Of a stretch of DNA of 60,015 bases, positions 28,958-39,137 are shown piece by piece. Source of the DNA: Candidatus Kapaibacterium sp. (GTDB lineage: Bacteria; Bacteroidota; Ignavibacteria; Kapaibacteriales; Kapaibacteriaceae). The notes below the pieces were generated by a model that made no database searches, was not told the DNA's origin, and saw only the letters and a list, made by a program, of their open reading frames with translations. The position numbers and the translations under genes were made by a program. The stretch is from contig JALHPC010000014.1 in assembly GCA_022842685.1 (NCBI GenBank), positions 1 through 60,015 on the forward strand. The letters run 5' to 3'. How positions within the stretch are numbered: the first letter of the stretch is position 1; each line of letters opens with the position of its first letter.

Positions 28958-31105
28958 ATGGCAAAAAAAGCATCAACAACGGCATCCAAGCAACGGCCAC
29001 CGGCGCCAGCACCGGTTAAGGCATCGAAGGGGAATGGCACGCAGGCGGCAAAGGCAGCTAGTACAGACGTGTTCGACGTCACCGGCTTCGACAAGGCGAC
29101 GCTACTGGACTGGTATAAGGTTCAGCATCTTGGCAGACGTCTCGACGAGAAGGCAGCTTTGTACTTAAAGCAAGCCAAGGGATGGTCGTACCACGCCCCA
29201 TTTGCCGGACATGACGGCATTCAGCTTGCATTGGGCAAGATTTTTCGTCCAGGTAAGGACTACTTGTTTCCGTATTACCGTGACATGTTAACGTCGTTGG
29301 CAGCTGGAGTTACGGTTGAAGAGATCATAGCGAATGGTCTTAGCAAGGACGCTGATGTCGCGGGCGGTGGCAGGCACATGTCGAACCACTTTGCCAAGAT
29401 TTCCATTGGACTGCAGAACTCCAGCAGTTGTACGGGCAATCACAGTCAACAGGCAGTGGGCACTGGCCGGTCGATTAAGAAGTTCAGTGGCGACGAGATT
29501 GTATACTGCAGTACGGGTGAATCAACCACCTCGGAGGGCTATTACTACGAAGCGGTCAACGGAGCCGACCGTGAAAAGCTCCCGGTGATCTTTGTGTTGC
29601 AGAACAACAAGTATGGCATTTCTGTACCACTCAAAGACCAAACGGCGAACGAACTTGTAGCGGAGAACTTCAGCGGCTTTAAGAATCTGAAGATCGTGTA
29701 CTGCGACGGACGCAACCCCATGGATTCGTGGCGTGCGCTTTCTGAGGCCAAGGCCTATGTGGAAACAGGTGCTGGCCCTGCCATGGTTCACGCTGATTGC
29801 GACCGGATTGGATCGCATTCGAACTCGGACAATCACGAGCTCTATCGTGAACCTGAAGACATTCAGGCCATGAAGGATCGAGATCCCCTGCCAAAGATGC
29901 GTGCAACGCTCATAGCAAATGGCGTAGCCACAGCCGAGGAACTCGATGCTATTGAGGCGGCTAACAAGGCGGCTATCTTCGCAGCTGCAGACGTTGTGGA
30001 GGTGCTACCGGATCCTGCGCCCGAATCCTACATTGACTATCTCGTGCCGCCTGCTATCGTAGACTACAACGACGTCAGCGAAACGCGCTATGTTAATGAC
30101 CCTACTGCGCCCCAACTAACCTTCAGGGAGGGCATCAATACGGCCCTCATCGAGGAGTTTCGGCGTAATCCGGCCACGTTCCTCTTTGGACAAGACGTTG
30201 CGTCGCACAAGAAGCAAGGCATCTTCAATGTCTGTAAGGGATTACTCGATGAATTTGGCAACGACCGCGTATTCAACGCTCCCATTGCAGAGGACTTCAT
30301 CGTAGGAACGGCAAATGGTATGTGTCGATACCGCGACGACATTCGGGTTGTGGTTGAGGGTGCCGAGTTTGCCGACTACTTCTGGCCTGCCATGGAGCAG
30401 TTGCTGGAATGTTCGCACGACTACTGGCGCACGCGCGGGCAGTTTTCCGCCAACATGGTGGTTCGTCTTGCTAGCGGCGGATACATCCAAGGTGGTCTTT
30501 ATCACAGCCAAAACCTCGAGGGCACCTTTACCACGTTACCAGGTATACGCGTTGTAATGCCGGCTTTTGCCGACGACGCCATTGGCCTAATGCGCAACGC
30601 CATTCGTTCGCGCGGGGTTACAATGTACCTTGAGCCCAAGTTTCTCTATAACTACCGTCCTACGTCGGCCAGCATGCCACCCGACGACTACATCATTCCT
30701 TTTGGAAAGGCGCGTGAGCGCAGGGCGGGCACCAACCTCACCATTGTGTCATGGGGCACCGCAGTACATTTGAGTCTGCAAGCGGCCGACATCATGGCAA
30801 ACGAAGGCATCTCCTGTCAGGTCATCGACTTACGATCGCTTGCCCCTTGGGATAGAGAAATGGTTCTGGAGAGCGTAAAGCGCACAGGACGCTGCGTGGT
30901 AGCACACGAGGATAAGAAAACCGGTGGTTTTGGAGGTGAAGTTGCATCAACAATTGGCGAAGAGCTCTTTAGGTGGCTTGATGCGCCGGTACAACGGGTA
31001 GGTTCGAAGGACACACCAGTTGGTTTTGCAAAGTCACTTGAGAAGGCCATTCTACTATCGGTTGAAGACATCGTGGGGGCCTGTCGCACAGCTTCGCGCT
31101 TCTAA
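28958..31105 (+). CDS. Fused E1 alpha/beta 2-oxoacid dehydrogenase (branched-chain type likely)
   Basis: 715 residues. An Ala/Lys/Pro-rich tail (about 1-43) leads into the alpha part: WYKVQHLGRRLDEKAALYLK, PFAGHDGIQLALGKIF, PYYRDMLTSLAAG, GGRHMSNHF. The thiamine-diphosphate motif reads STGESTTSEGYYYEAVNGA ... FVLQNNKYG, with GES in place of the usual GDG, while the terminal NN is kept. The beta part (from about residue 385) has LTFREGINTALIEEF, FLFGQDVASHKKQGIF, FNAPIAEDFIVGTANGMC, FADYFWPAMEQL and LRSLAPWDREMVLESV. E1 decarboxylates 2-oxo acids and passes the acyl group to E2. The neighbour ilvE points to branched-chain substrates; E2 and E3 are not in this window. Fusion of the two subunits is common in Bacteroidota. 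Confidence 0.93.
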   Translation: MAKKASTTASKQRPPAPAPVKASKGNGTQAAKAASTDVFDVTGFDKATLLDWYKVQHLGRRLDEKAALYLKQAKGWSYHAPFAGHDGIQLALGKIFRPGKDYLFPYYRDMLTSLAAGVTVEEIIANGLSKDADVAGGGRHMSNHFAKISIGLQNSSSCTGNHSQQAVGTGRSIKKFSGDEIVYCSTGESTTSEGYYYEAVNGADREKLPVIFVLQNNKYGISVPLKDQTANELVAENFSGFKNLKIVYCDGRNPMDSWRALSEAKAYVETGAGPAMVHADCDRIGSHSNSDNHELYREPEDIQAMKDRDPLPKMRATLIANGVATAEELDAIEAANKAAIFAAADVVEVLPDPAPESYIDYLVPPAIVDYNDVSETRYVNDPTAPQLTFREGINTALIEEFRRNPATFLFGQDVASHKKQGIFNVCKGLLDEFGNDRVFNAPIAEDFIVGTANGMCRYRDDIRVVVEGAEFADYFWPAMEQLLECSHDYWRTRGQFSANMVVRLASGGYIQGGLYHSQNLEGTFTTLPGIRVVMPAFADDAIGLMRNAIRSRGVTMYLEPKFLYNYRPTSASMPPDDYIIPFGKARERRAGTNLTIVSWGTAVHLSLQAADIMANEGISCQVIDLRSLAPWDREMVLESVKRTGRCVVAHEDKKTGGFGGEVASTIGEELFRWLDAPVQRVGSKDTPVGFAKSLEKAILLSVEDIVGACRTASRF

Positions 31106-31188
31106 GTTTGGTGTCAGAATGGTCTTACAGTGTCAAGCCTCATAACGAAGGCATAGGCACTGCGAACGACCTGCGAAACGGATAGTGG

Positions 31189-31219
31189 TTGGTAATTGGA
31201 ACATTGCCACCTATATTTG
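31189..31219 (+). promoter_or_regulatory. Bacteroidota-type promoter before the TPR gene
   Basis: TTG at 31189-31191, a 20-nt spacer, and TATATTTG at 31212-31219 match the pattern TTTG-N19-21-TAnnTTTG, the best two-part match I found. The ATG at 31299 would have a leader of about 75 nt. Confidence 0.55.
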
Positions 31220-31298
31220 CACGTTCGCGCACGGGCTGGTAACGGCCCGATGCGTAGCGTGCGTGCTTTTGTACGCCTATTACAGTAATGGGACATTG

Positions 31299-32012
31299 AT
31301 GGAAACAACGACAACAACACAGAACACCGAGCACGGCAGTGCGGTCACAGCTGTCGCACAACAAGCCACCGGTGCATCTGTGTTTACCAATATCAAGCTT
31401 ATCGGCGGCATTGCCGTTGCCCTTGTTGTACTCATAGGCGGATACGTCTGGTACGACGCAATGCAAGAAGCCAAGAACGATGAAGCGAACGTAGCACTGG
31501 GCAGAGTTCGCGAAGCATTTGTGAACGGAGACTTCGACAAAGCGCTTACGGGCGAAGGATTACCACGTATTGACGGTGCAACACCTCCGGGTCTACAGGA
31601 GATAGCGGACACATACGGAAGCACTCCTGCAGGAAAGACGGCTAGTCTTATGGTTGGCAGTGTGTTGGTGAATCGTGGCAAAACAGCCGAAGCTAGGCAG
31701 TATTTTGAGGCAGCAACGTCATCAACGTCAACCGAAGTTCGAAGTGCTGCGCTAGCTGGCTTGGCCGCATGTGCCGAGCACGACGGAAACTTTGCTGAAG
31801 CGGCGGCTAAGTATGAAGAAGCGGCGCAAGTGTCTGATAATACAGGACTTGAAGACCGACACTGGCTACATGCAGGACTAACGTATGAAAGGGCTGGCAA
31901 CAAGGAGAAGGCAGTTGCGGCCTATACGATCGTAATTAAAAAGTATGGACAAAGCGACGCGGCAAGTCAAGCGAATCTTGGTTTGGCGCGTCTTGGCACG
32001 GCAATTGATTAG
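31299..32012 (+). CDS. Membrane-anchored TPR protein, YfgM-like
   Basis: 237 residues. A polar Thr/Gln-rich N-terminus (about 25 residues) is followed by one membrane helix (IGGIAVALVVLIGGYVWY, near residues 32-50). The outside part has a helix ending in ALGRVREAFVNGDFDKAL, then TPR-type helices: TASLMVGSVLVNRGKTAEAR, ALAGLAACAEHDGNFAEAAA, GLEDRHWLHAGLTYERAGN and QANLGLARLGTAI. The layout is that of YfgM-like proteins, periplasmic chaperone partners of the Sec translocon. Role in export of the neighbouring T9SS cargo is inference. Start at 31299; the frame is open further upstream, but that part overlaps the promoter and is unlike a protein. Confidence 0.82.
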   Translation: METTTTTQNTEHGSAVTAVAQQATGASVFTNIKLIGGIAVALVVLIGGYVWYDAMQEAKNDEANVALGRVREAFVNGDFDKALTGEGLPRIDGATPPGLQEIADTYGSTPAGKTASLMVGSVLVNRGKTAEARQYFEAATSSTSTEVRSAALAGLAACAEHDGNFAEAAAKYEEAAQVSDNTGLEDRHWLHAGLTYERAGNKEKAVAAYTIVIKKYGQSDAASQANLGLARLGTAID

Positions 32013-32075
32013 TGGCGACTCGCCGAGTTCCGCATTGTTAAGAACATCGCGTGAAGACCGGCGAAGAAAAGAAGA

Positions 32076-32085
32076 ATGAAACAAA
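32076..32085 (+). repeat. ATGAAACAAA leader element, copy 1
   Basis: ATGAAACAAA lies 39 nt upstream of the chosen start of the giant surface protein, in frame. The same ten bases recur before the next cargo gene (39175). It may be an alternative start or an mRNA leader element. Confidence 0.35.
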
Positions 32086-32105
32086 GTTTTAGAGTTTTTA
32101 CAACT

Positions 32106-32114
32106 GGAGGTAGT
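32106..32114 (+). promoter_or_regulatory. Strong ribosome-binding site deciding the start of the giant gene
   Basis: GGAGGTAGT directly precedes the ATG at 32115. The same layout (GGAG, then five bases ending GT) stands before the cargo genes at 39208 and 42452, which supports the downstream starts in all three. Confidence 0.6.
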
Positions 32115-35100
32115 ATGCAACGTTGGTTTCGTCTAGGCAGCCTGCTGCTTGCGCTAACTACGGCACTTACAACGGTACTGGCACAAACGCCGGATTACGT
32201 TGAGGTACGCGGTAGTTTGCCCCCGGGCGAAGTCCGTGTCTTCGTTAGAGATACGATCTATCGCATCAGCGGAACGTACACGATCGGCGGCACGCTCGTG
32301 ATTGAACCGGGAACACGGGTTGAGTTTTTGCCTAACGGTAGGCTGATTGACTCAACTGGTGGTCGAATCATTGCCGACGGACGGGCATCGGCAACGTACA
32401 ATGCCGCAGCGGTAAACCCGCTGTTTCCGCCGTATACAGGTTATGACGACCTGAACTACTTCGGACAGGCAGGCGTTGTCACGTCGACGATTGCCACAGA
32501 ACCAACGATTGATCCATCCAAGTATGGAATCATCTTTAATGTCAACCTTGGTTCTAATCCAAACCTGCAAAATCTTACACCCGCCGAGGCGGTGATGTAT
32601 AAGGCAGCACGTTTGGAGCTTGGAAACGTCCAACCTACGATTCGTTTGAATCCATGGTTCCGGCCGAAGGCAAACAGCCCAATCAACGTCCGTCCCGCAC
32701 GGATTACCTTCATTGCTGGCGATGTGAACAACTTCTCACGCGAGTGGGGACATATCATCGTTCTACCAGGTGCACGCGCTGCGTTCTTCCGTGACGTAGA
32801 CTTTACTGGTTTCCGTAAGGACACAACGGTAGACACCGAGCCGATCTATCTTTCTGACGCCTCGGGCAACTCATTCGCAACGCGCAGCGAAGCACTTGCA
32901 CGTAACAATCGCCTTCTGTCGATGACAAATGGTGGTGGTGGTGCAATCACAACATTCTCGTCACGTACGTGGATTGTTGGTTGCCGCTTTACGAACAACA
33001 TGGCACGCTATCGTGGTGGTGCCCTTCAGGTTCTTCAAGCTCCTGACAATTTCGATCAACTGTATCCAGTTGTACCATCGAACACGCTTACGGCTCTTGG
33101 TACGTATCCTGCACAAGTGAATCCGTACATCACGGATCCAGTAACGGCACAGCCAATTCAGCAGAACATTCGTCGCATCGACAACGTCTACACATCAGAC
33201 GTTGAGCCACTAAGCGACAATGCACGACAGTCACTTGATGACGGTCGTTTGGCGATCTACCTTGGACGCATCCGTCAGACACGCTTCATTAACAACCGTG
33301 TCGTCCTAGCCGATGTTGATACTGTTCGCATTGGTGGCATCCTGGTTGTTCGCGACGTCGACAGCCGCGCTGCAACTACATTTGGCACCACTGGCCGTTC
33401 ACAGAAGAACTGGGCATATGGTGGCGCTATGTACATTGGCGGTGATAGCGCAATGTTCATTGGCCTTGGCGTCAATGACTTCCAAGGTAAGGACACAATC
33501 GAGTTCCAAGGCAACTATGCCGAGAACCGTCAGAACGCCAATGCGGTAAACACTGTACGCACTGATGGCGCTAAGGGTGGTGCTTTGTATGTAGGTGGTT
33601 CACGCACGAGCTTGATTCTTGCAGGCCGCTACGTCTCGAACTACACATCGGTACCGTTCATTCCTAATCTCAAGGCTGAAGGTACAAGCCTGCTAACAGC
33701 GCGCGCTACGTATTCTCATGGTGGTGCTGTATACTTCGCAGGTACAAACGAACAACTCCACATTCGTGGAAATCTTGACAACAACCCAGCAACACACTTT
33801 ACCAGCAATAACTCTGGAAAGGGTGGTGCCGTATACGTAGCTGCAGGCAGTCTAAGTCCATCACCATTTATTGGTGGTTCTGACGGACTTATCGTTGCTC
33901 GCAACTACGGATTTAATATCAAGTTCCGTGACAATCGCGCTGACGCACACGGTGGTGCTGTATTCACCGAACGCAACATGCAAGTTCATGGTGCAGGTGG
34001 AACATCAGGTCCATTGTGGGTTTACGGATCGAACTACGGTGTAGAATTCTCCAACAACACAGCCGGCTTTAGCGGTGGTGGTGTTGCAGTACACCTTTCA
34101 ACGGGACTTCCGATCCAGCGTCGTGCGCTTCGCTTTGTACGCGCTCACTTCGTAAACAACCGTGTTGGTGATGTTGCAGACACACTGATTGGCGACGTAC
34201 GCGGTGGTGGTGGTCTTTATACAATCAATGCAGACCTCAACGTAGTAAAGGGTGTTGAATTCCGTGCGAATAAGGTATGGAATGGTAACGGTGGCGGTAT
34301 TGCTGTCGTTACTCCAGACACGCTCACACGTAAGCGCTTCATGGTTACAGACCTTGACAACGTTTCGTACGACGTTAACGGTGTTGCAACCGGATACATG
34401 GGACGCGATGACGTGTTCACATGGGGAACTACAGCTCCACGCGCCGATGAACGCATGCTTACCCGCTTCTACGATAATGAAGTATATGCAAGCGCAACTC
34501 GCCAAGGCAACGGAACCACACAGCGTGGTAACTCTGGAAACCTGACTCATCCAGGCGCAAACGTTCGTGAAAACGGTACTGGTCTTGGTGGTGCTATCTA
34601 CATTCTCGACAGTGTTCGTGTTCGTGTAGACACATTTAACTTCGACCGCGTACGCTTCCAAAACAACAGTGCCTACTCTGGTGCTGCAATCTACTCTGAT
34701 AACTACGATCTTAAGATTGCTCTTCGTCGTTCGCTTATCACCGGTAACGTTGCAACGTCACCAATTGGTCGTTCAGCTGACACGATTACAGGTCCTCTTG
34801 TAAACGGCTCCAACGCCGCTTCAAGCGACTTGGCAAGCGCCGTACTTTACGGTGAAATCGTTGGACCACTACCGTTCAACAGCTATGGAACGGCTGCTAA
34901 CTCGATTTACGACAACAACGCTCGCTTTGTAATTCGCCTTCCAGACGCTCAAGACACGAAGGGTGTTCTTGCTGGAACGACAGGTCTTGGCTTTGGTGGT
35001 ATCGACACACTCCGCGGCAACTATTGGGGCCGTACTGAAGCCAATGTCAATACCATTCTACCAAACTCGACGAATAACACATTCCAGCGTATTCAAGAAA

Positions 35101-38100
35101 CATTCTTTGTAGCTGGTGATGGACGCACGCACATGCGCTTTGTACGCGGCACGGTTAACGATGCTCGTGAACAAGGCCCATTTGAGTCGACGCAATTCTT
35201 CACATACAAGCCTGTTCCAATCTACGACATCCCAGACACGCTTCTGATGGCTGGTCGTATTTACGACCTCTTCGATAAGGGTACCGACATCAAGACCGCT
35301 GATTATTCACGTCGTCGTATGTCGCCAATTGAAGACTTCGCTGTTGGTGTTCCACCAGTGATCCGCACATTCAGTGACGTTCTGATGCCGTCGTTTGGCA
35401 AGCATGTCAAGCGTATGACACGTGATCCGTTCCACGCTGAAGAGTTCGACTTTATTAATCGTGTACAAACGGAATTCGTTGGTGATCATCCAATTGGATA
35501 TCCGCTATTCCTCGAAGCACGTGTAGATTATTCGCAAGCAAGCGAAATCAGCAACAACGATGCTCGCGCTATAAATCAGTCTGTGTACTTCGTTATCAAC
35601 GAGCGCACAGGTGATTACATCCGAGTAAACCTTACGCAAAAGACGCTGACAGACACGATCTTCCGCGCACGTGTTGAACTCGTTCCAGATTCGACAAACG
35701 GCGGCGATCCTAATGTTCGTCGCTCAGTTGAAGGTTTGACATCTTATGGTTCAGGTGCTTCACTTCTAGAGCGTCTATACCGCGATGGCAATGCCGAAGA
35801 TAGCTCTGCTCTTGGTGGTCGTCGCTGGGAAGGTTCAACCGTTCTTAATGAACTTGGTGGCTTTGGTTTCCGCCTTGGAAATCGTCCAGGTCTACCAACA
35901 TCTAACCAAGGTAAGGAAACGTACTATGGTGGCGAACGTTACCGTGCCCTTCCTGTAATTGACGGTGACGTTGTTACTGTTGTATCGCGTACTATTCTGT
36001 GGAGCCAAGGCATCACTTCAGCAGTAAACGGTGCACTTCAATTCCGAGTTGGTACATCAACAGTACCACCAGTATTTACAGGCAGCGCTGATACACTTAG
36101 CAACGCACCTAGCTTGATCCCTGAGATGCGTAATCGCGTCTTCGTGACCGAAAATCGTCTCTACACGCCTATAACAGCAGCAGCTTCACCACGTCGTCCG
36201 AATGGTACACCATGGTTTAATGAACCTACAGCGTATCCTGCCGATGCTGATGGAACTGTACTATCTGGTACACAATATCAGCGTGACTCGATCTTTACGA
36301 TTACTGCTGTTGACGTAAATCAGTTCTACGACCCACGAGTAATCCTCAATGGTCAAAGCGGTTCAGAATTGTCATACTTCTGGCGTATTCTTGATCCTGC
36401 TGGTGCTTTGAAGTACTGGCTGCATGATGAACTCATTCCAGCTCGTCAGGCAAGTAATGCTGTAAATCAGCGTTGGAGTGCCCGTGGCTATCGCATGCTT
36501 AAGGGTCGTCCGTTGAACTCGCATGTTGTTCCTGGCGGTGAAGAAGTTGAAGTTGTAGCTAAGAACTTCCCACCAAACCTCGAAACAATGGATTCACTTC
36601 GTGCCGCTGGCATCGGTGAAGACACATTGAACAAGTGGTTGTATTTGTATCCATCGTATTTCCACGCTGAACAGTACGACAATAACAGCATTGACTTGTC
36701 ACAACGTGACCAGACAAACACCAATGCTCGCTTCTTGCAACAGGATACAGTTAACCATGGTTGGAACGACACCGTAGCGTATCGTTTCCGCATCTATGTT
36801 GTTGACTCAATGCCACGCTTCACGTGGACAACTCCTCTAAGCAATCAGAACCGTGAAATGCTTACGGCTCCATTGACGATCGTTGTTAATGGTGATCGCA
36901 ACAATCCGAACACATTTGATGCAGCTACAGGTACGTACAACGATACTCTCCGCTATGAACCATCGTTCAGCCGCGTTGGACGTCGTATTGTTCCTCCATC
37001 AGCTGCTAACGATTGGAGCCCTGAACTGTACAACGTTCCTGCTCAAAACCAGAACGACATTCAGAATGTACAGTTCGTTGCAAACATGACCGACTCACTC
37101 CGCTTCAAGCTTGACTTGAACACGGATGATGAGGCAGAAGACTCAATTGCAGTTGATGCTAACCGTTGGGTTGTTCAGCGTTACGGTGCATGGGACTTCC
37201 GTTATGGTCGTACATCGTACGGTTTCATGTCAACTGCACTTCGCGGAACACCTGGTGACACATCAGTTGATGAAATCACGGTTGCTCGTCCATCATGGCT
37301 AGGTGGTCAATACCTACGTCGCTACTCTGATCCTTCACAAGCAGACCAATTCGCAGAAGATCTAACGTTGAAGGGCAAGATTGACGTCCGTATTGACGCA
37401 AACACAGCTCGCAACCTTCTGCGTCCAGTCAACGATCGCAATCCACAGCGTGGTGAGTTTGACGACTTGAACACGGATACACTTGCAACGTTTGTTGTAA
37501 ACGACGGTCACGGTGGTATCAACTATATCTCTCGTCGCCTCTTTGTGAATGTTGTTCCTCAGATTATCACGCAAAATCTGCCAGATGCAGTCGAAGATCA
37601 GGACTACAATCCTGCCCTCATCGATTCATCACGTATGATTCGTGTATACGATCCAAACTGGGGTCAGCAACACACCTTCGAACTCATTTATGCAGATGAT
37701 CAACGCGACAACGTAGCAATTGACCCATACTTCCCAGAAGCAGGTTCAATTGATCTCTCTGACAAGAAGACAACTCCAAACTGGCTACGTATTAATCGTC
37801 GCAGCGGTCTTCTTTCGGGTACACCACGCGTAACAGACACTCCATTCCCAGATACAACAGTTGTTGTAACTGTGGTTGTTCGTGACGCCGGTGGTCTTGC
37901 AACATTCCGTCAGTATGATCTTCGCATTCAGGCTGTAAATCACCGTCCGGATGTCTTCTCTTCACCAACTGTTCGTTGTGTTGAACGTGGTCAAGCCTAC
38001 ACAGACAAGATCATGTTGACAGATATTGACCTTGCTCGTCTCCAAACAGGCAATGAACGTATTAATTTGGAAGTAGTAGAACCTGCTGGCACATGGACAT

Positions 38101-39128
38101 TTACTCCGACACCTATCGAATCAAATCGACTAGATACGTTGGAAGTGACGATCCAAAATCCGAATCTCGATGGACCTCTTGACGACCGCGGCAGAATTCG
38201 TGTTGTAATTCATGCAACGGACGCACAAGGGTTGGTTGATACTCTGATCTACCACATCGCAGTCTCTGCAGCTACTCGCTTCACTTCAACTGTACGCGTA
38301 ATCAACAATTACGGTGCGCACCAAGACCTTGTATGGGGTGTTGGTCAAACTGAAATTGCCACACGTGGTGATGAAGATGGTGCCTTTGGCAAGCTTGACT
38401 CGAACTACTGTGAGTATGAGATTCCTCCAGTGCCACCAGTAGACGTGTTTGACGCTCGTTGGACTATTCCAAATCGCAATGGTATTCTCCGCAATATCTT
38501 CCCATTCAGCAACAATCCTGGTCTAGCGGTATATCGTTCCAGGTTCCAAGCTGGTGGTGAGATTGGCCAAAGCTCAGCATACTATCCAATCAAGATTACA
38601 TGGTGCCGCGACGAAATTCCGGCAGCAGACGCAGCGAATCCAGGATCGTACTACATTCGTGATGATGTCACGGCAGGCGGCGAAAACTTCCGCTTTGACA
38701 TGCGCACAGGTGATGGTACTTCGATTCCTGACGTAATCTTGAAGCGTGCAGCAGCAGGCGAGTGTGATACGATCATAATCAGTCGTGATGCTCTTCGTGG
38801 ATTCGTCATCGTGTACGACTACACAACAAGTGTTGATGAATCGGAAACAACGAATGCGCTTGCGATCACACAAGCTGTTCCAAATCCATTCAATGATGTG
38901 ACACGTATCGAGTTTACTACGCCAGGTAGCAACATGGTAACGGTTGAAGTATTCAATACCGTTGGTGTAAAGGTTGCGACGCTAGCTCAAGATGTATACT
39001 CTGCTGGTCGTCACTTCGTAGAATTCAACGCAAGTGCAAAGGCTGGTTCACTACCAAATGGTGTATACACTGTTCGTATCACCGATGGTAAGAATTCGGC
39101 TTCACAACAGATTGTTCTTGTCCGCTAA
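32115..39128 (+). CDS. Giant T9SS surface protein with Pmp-like beta-helix repeats (2,337 residues)
   Basis: The signal peptide (RLGSLLLALTTALTTVLAQ) precedes a parallel beta-helix of about residues 60-980. In it FxxN and GGA[ILV] motifs recur: FTNNMARYRGGAL, FTSNNSGKGGAVYVA, FRDNRADAHGGAVF, FSNNTAGFSGGGVAV, FRANKVWNGNGGGIAV and FQNNSAYSGAAIY. These are the hallmarks of chlamydial polymorphic membrane protein repeats. The middle (980-1,800) has no recognised domain. About 1,815-2,060 are two putative-Ig (He_PIG/cadherin-like) domains with LRINRRSGLLSGTPR and VVVRDAGGLATFRQYDLRI. A module with EIPPVPPVDVFDARW follows, then the T9SS sorting domain (AVPNPFNDVTRIEFTT, GVYTVRITDG, end IVLVR). GGAGG stands 4 nt before the ATG at 32115; an ATG 39 nt earlier would give a non-standard signal. 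Codons favour CGT, GGT, CCA and ACA, suggesting high expression. Probably a cell-surface fibre, layer or adhesin. Confidence 0.88.
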   Translation: MQRWFRLGSLLLALTTALTTVLAQTPDYVEVRGSLPPGEVRVFVRDTIYRISGTYTIGGTLVIEPGTRVEFLPNGRLIDSTGGRIIADGRASATYNAAAVNPLFPPYTGYDDLNYFGQAGVVTSTIATEPTIDPSKYGIIFNVNLGSNPNLQNLTPAEAVMYKAARLELGNVQPTIRLNPWFRPKANSPINVRPARITFIAGDVNNFSREWGHIIVLPGARAAFFRDVDFTGFRKDTTVDTEPIYLSDASGNSFATRSEALARNNRLLSMTNGGGGAITTFSSRTWIVGCRFTNNMARYRGGALQVLQAPDNFDQLYPVVPSNTLTALGTYPAQVNPYITDPVTAQPIQQNIRRIDNVYTSDVEPLSDNARQSLDDGRLAIYLGRIRQTRFINNRVVLADVDTVRIGGILVVRDVDSRAATTFGTTGRSQKNWAYGGAMYIGGDSAMFIGLGVNDFQGKDTIEFQGNYAENRQNANAVNTVRTDGAKGGALYVGGSRTSLILAGRYVSNYTSVPFIPNLKAEGTSLLTARATYSHGGAVYFAGTNEQLHIRGNLDNNPATHFTSNNSGKGGAVYVAAGSLSPSPFIGGSDGLIVARNYGFNIKFRDNRADAHGGAVFTERNMQVHGAGGTSGPLWVYGSNYGVEFSNNTAGFSGGGVAVHLSTGLPIQRRALRFVRAHFVNNRVGDVADTLIGDVRGGGGLYTINADLNVVKGVEFRANKVWNGNGGGIAVVTPDTLTRKRFMVTDLDNVSYDVNGVATGYMGRDDVFTWGTTAPRADERMLTRFYDNEVYASATRQGNGTTQRGNSGNLTHPGANVRENGTGLGGAIYILDSVRVRVDTFNFDRVRFQNNSAYSGAAIYSDNYDLKIALRRSLITGNVATSPIGRSADTITGPLVNGSNAASSDLASAVLYGEIVGPLPFNSYGTAANSIYDNNARFVIRLPDAQDTKGVLAGTTGLGFGGIDTLRGNYWGRTEANVNTILPNSTNNTFQRIQETFFVAGDGRTHMRFVRGTVNDAREQGPFESTQFFTYKPVPIYDIPDTLLMAGRIYDLFDKGTDIKTADYSRRRMSPIEDFAVGVPPVIRTFSDVLMPSFGKHVKRMTRDPFHAEEFDFINRVQTEFVGDHPIGYPLFLEARVDYSQASEISNNDARAINQSVYFVINERTGDYIRVNLTQKTLTDTIFRARVELVPDSTNGGDPNVRRSVEGLTSYGSGASLLERLYRDGNAEDSSALGGRRWEGSTVLNELGGFGFRLGNRPGLPTSNQGKETYYGGERYRALPVIDGDVVTVVSRTILWSQGITSAVNGALQFRVGTSTVPPVFTGSADTLSNAPSLIPEMRNRVFVTENRLYTPITAAASPRRPNGTPWFNEPTAYPADADGTVLSGTQYQRDSIFTITAVDVNQFYDPRVILNGQSGSELSYFWRILDPAGALKYWLHDELIPARQASNAVNQRWSARGYRMLKGRPLNSHVVPGGEEVEVVAKNFPPNLETMDSLRAAGIGEDTLNKWLYLYPSYFHAEQYDNNSIDLSQRDQTNTNARFLQQDTVNHGWNDTVAYRFRIYVVDSMPRFTWTTPLSNQNREMLTAPLTIVVNGDRNNPNTFDAATGTYNDTLRYEPSFSRVGRRIVPPSAANDWSPELYNVPAQNQNDIQNVQFVANMTDSLRFKLDLNTDDEAEDSIAVDANRWVVQRYGAWDFRYGRTSYGFMSTALRGTPGDTSVDEITVARPSWLGGQYLRRYSDPSQADQFAEDLTLKGKIDVRIDANTARNLLRPVNDRNPQRGEFDDLNTDTLATFVVNDGHGGINYISRRLFVNVVPQIITQNLPDAVEDQDYNPALIDSSRMIRVYDPNWGQQHTFELIYADDQRDNVAIDPYFPEAGSIDLSDKKTTPNWLRINRRSGLLSGTPRVTDTPFPDTTVVVTVVVRDAGGLATFRQYDLRIQAVNHRPDVFSSPTVRCVERGQAYTDKIMLTDIDLARLQTGNERINLEVVEPAGTWTFTPTPIESNRLDTLEVTIQNPNLDGPLDDRGRIRVVIHATDAQGLVDTLIYHIAVSAATRFTSTVRVINNYGAHQDLVWGVGQTEIATRGDEDGAFGKLDSNYCEYEIPPVPPVDVFDARWTIPNRNGILRNIFPFSNNPGLAVYRSRFQAGGEIGQSSAYYPIKITWCRDEIPAADAANPGSYYIRDDVTAGGENFRFDMRTGDGTSIPDVILKRAAAGECDTIIISRDALRGFVIVYDYTTSVDESETTNALAITQAVPNPFNDVTRIEFTTPGSNMVTVEVFNTVGVKVATLAQDVYSAGRHFVEFNASAKAGSLPNGVYTVRITDGKNSASQQIVLVR

Positions 39129-39137
39129 CCATTAACA

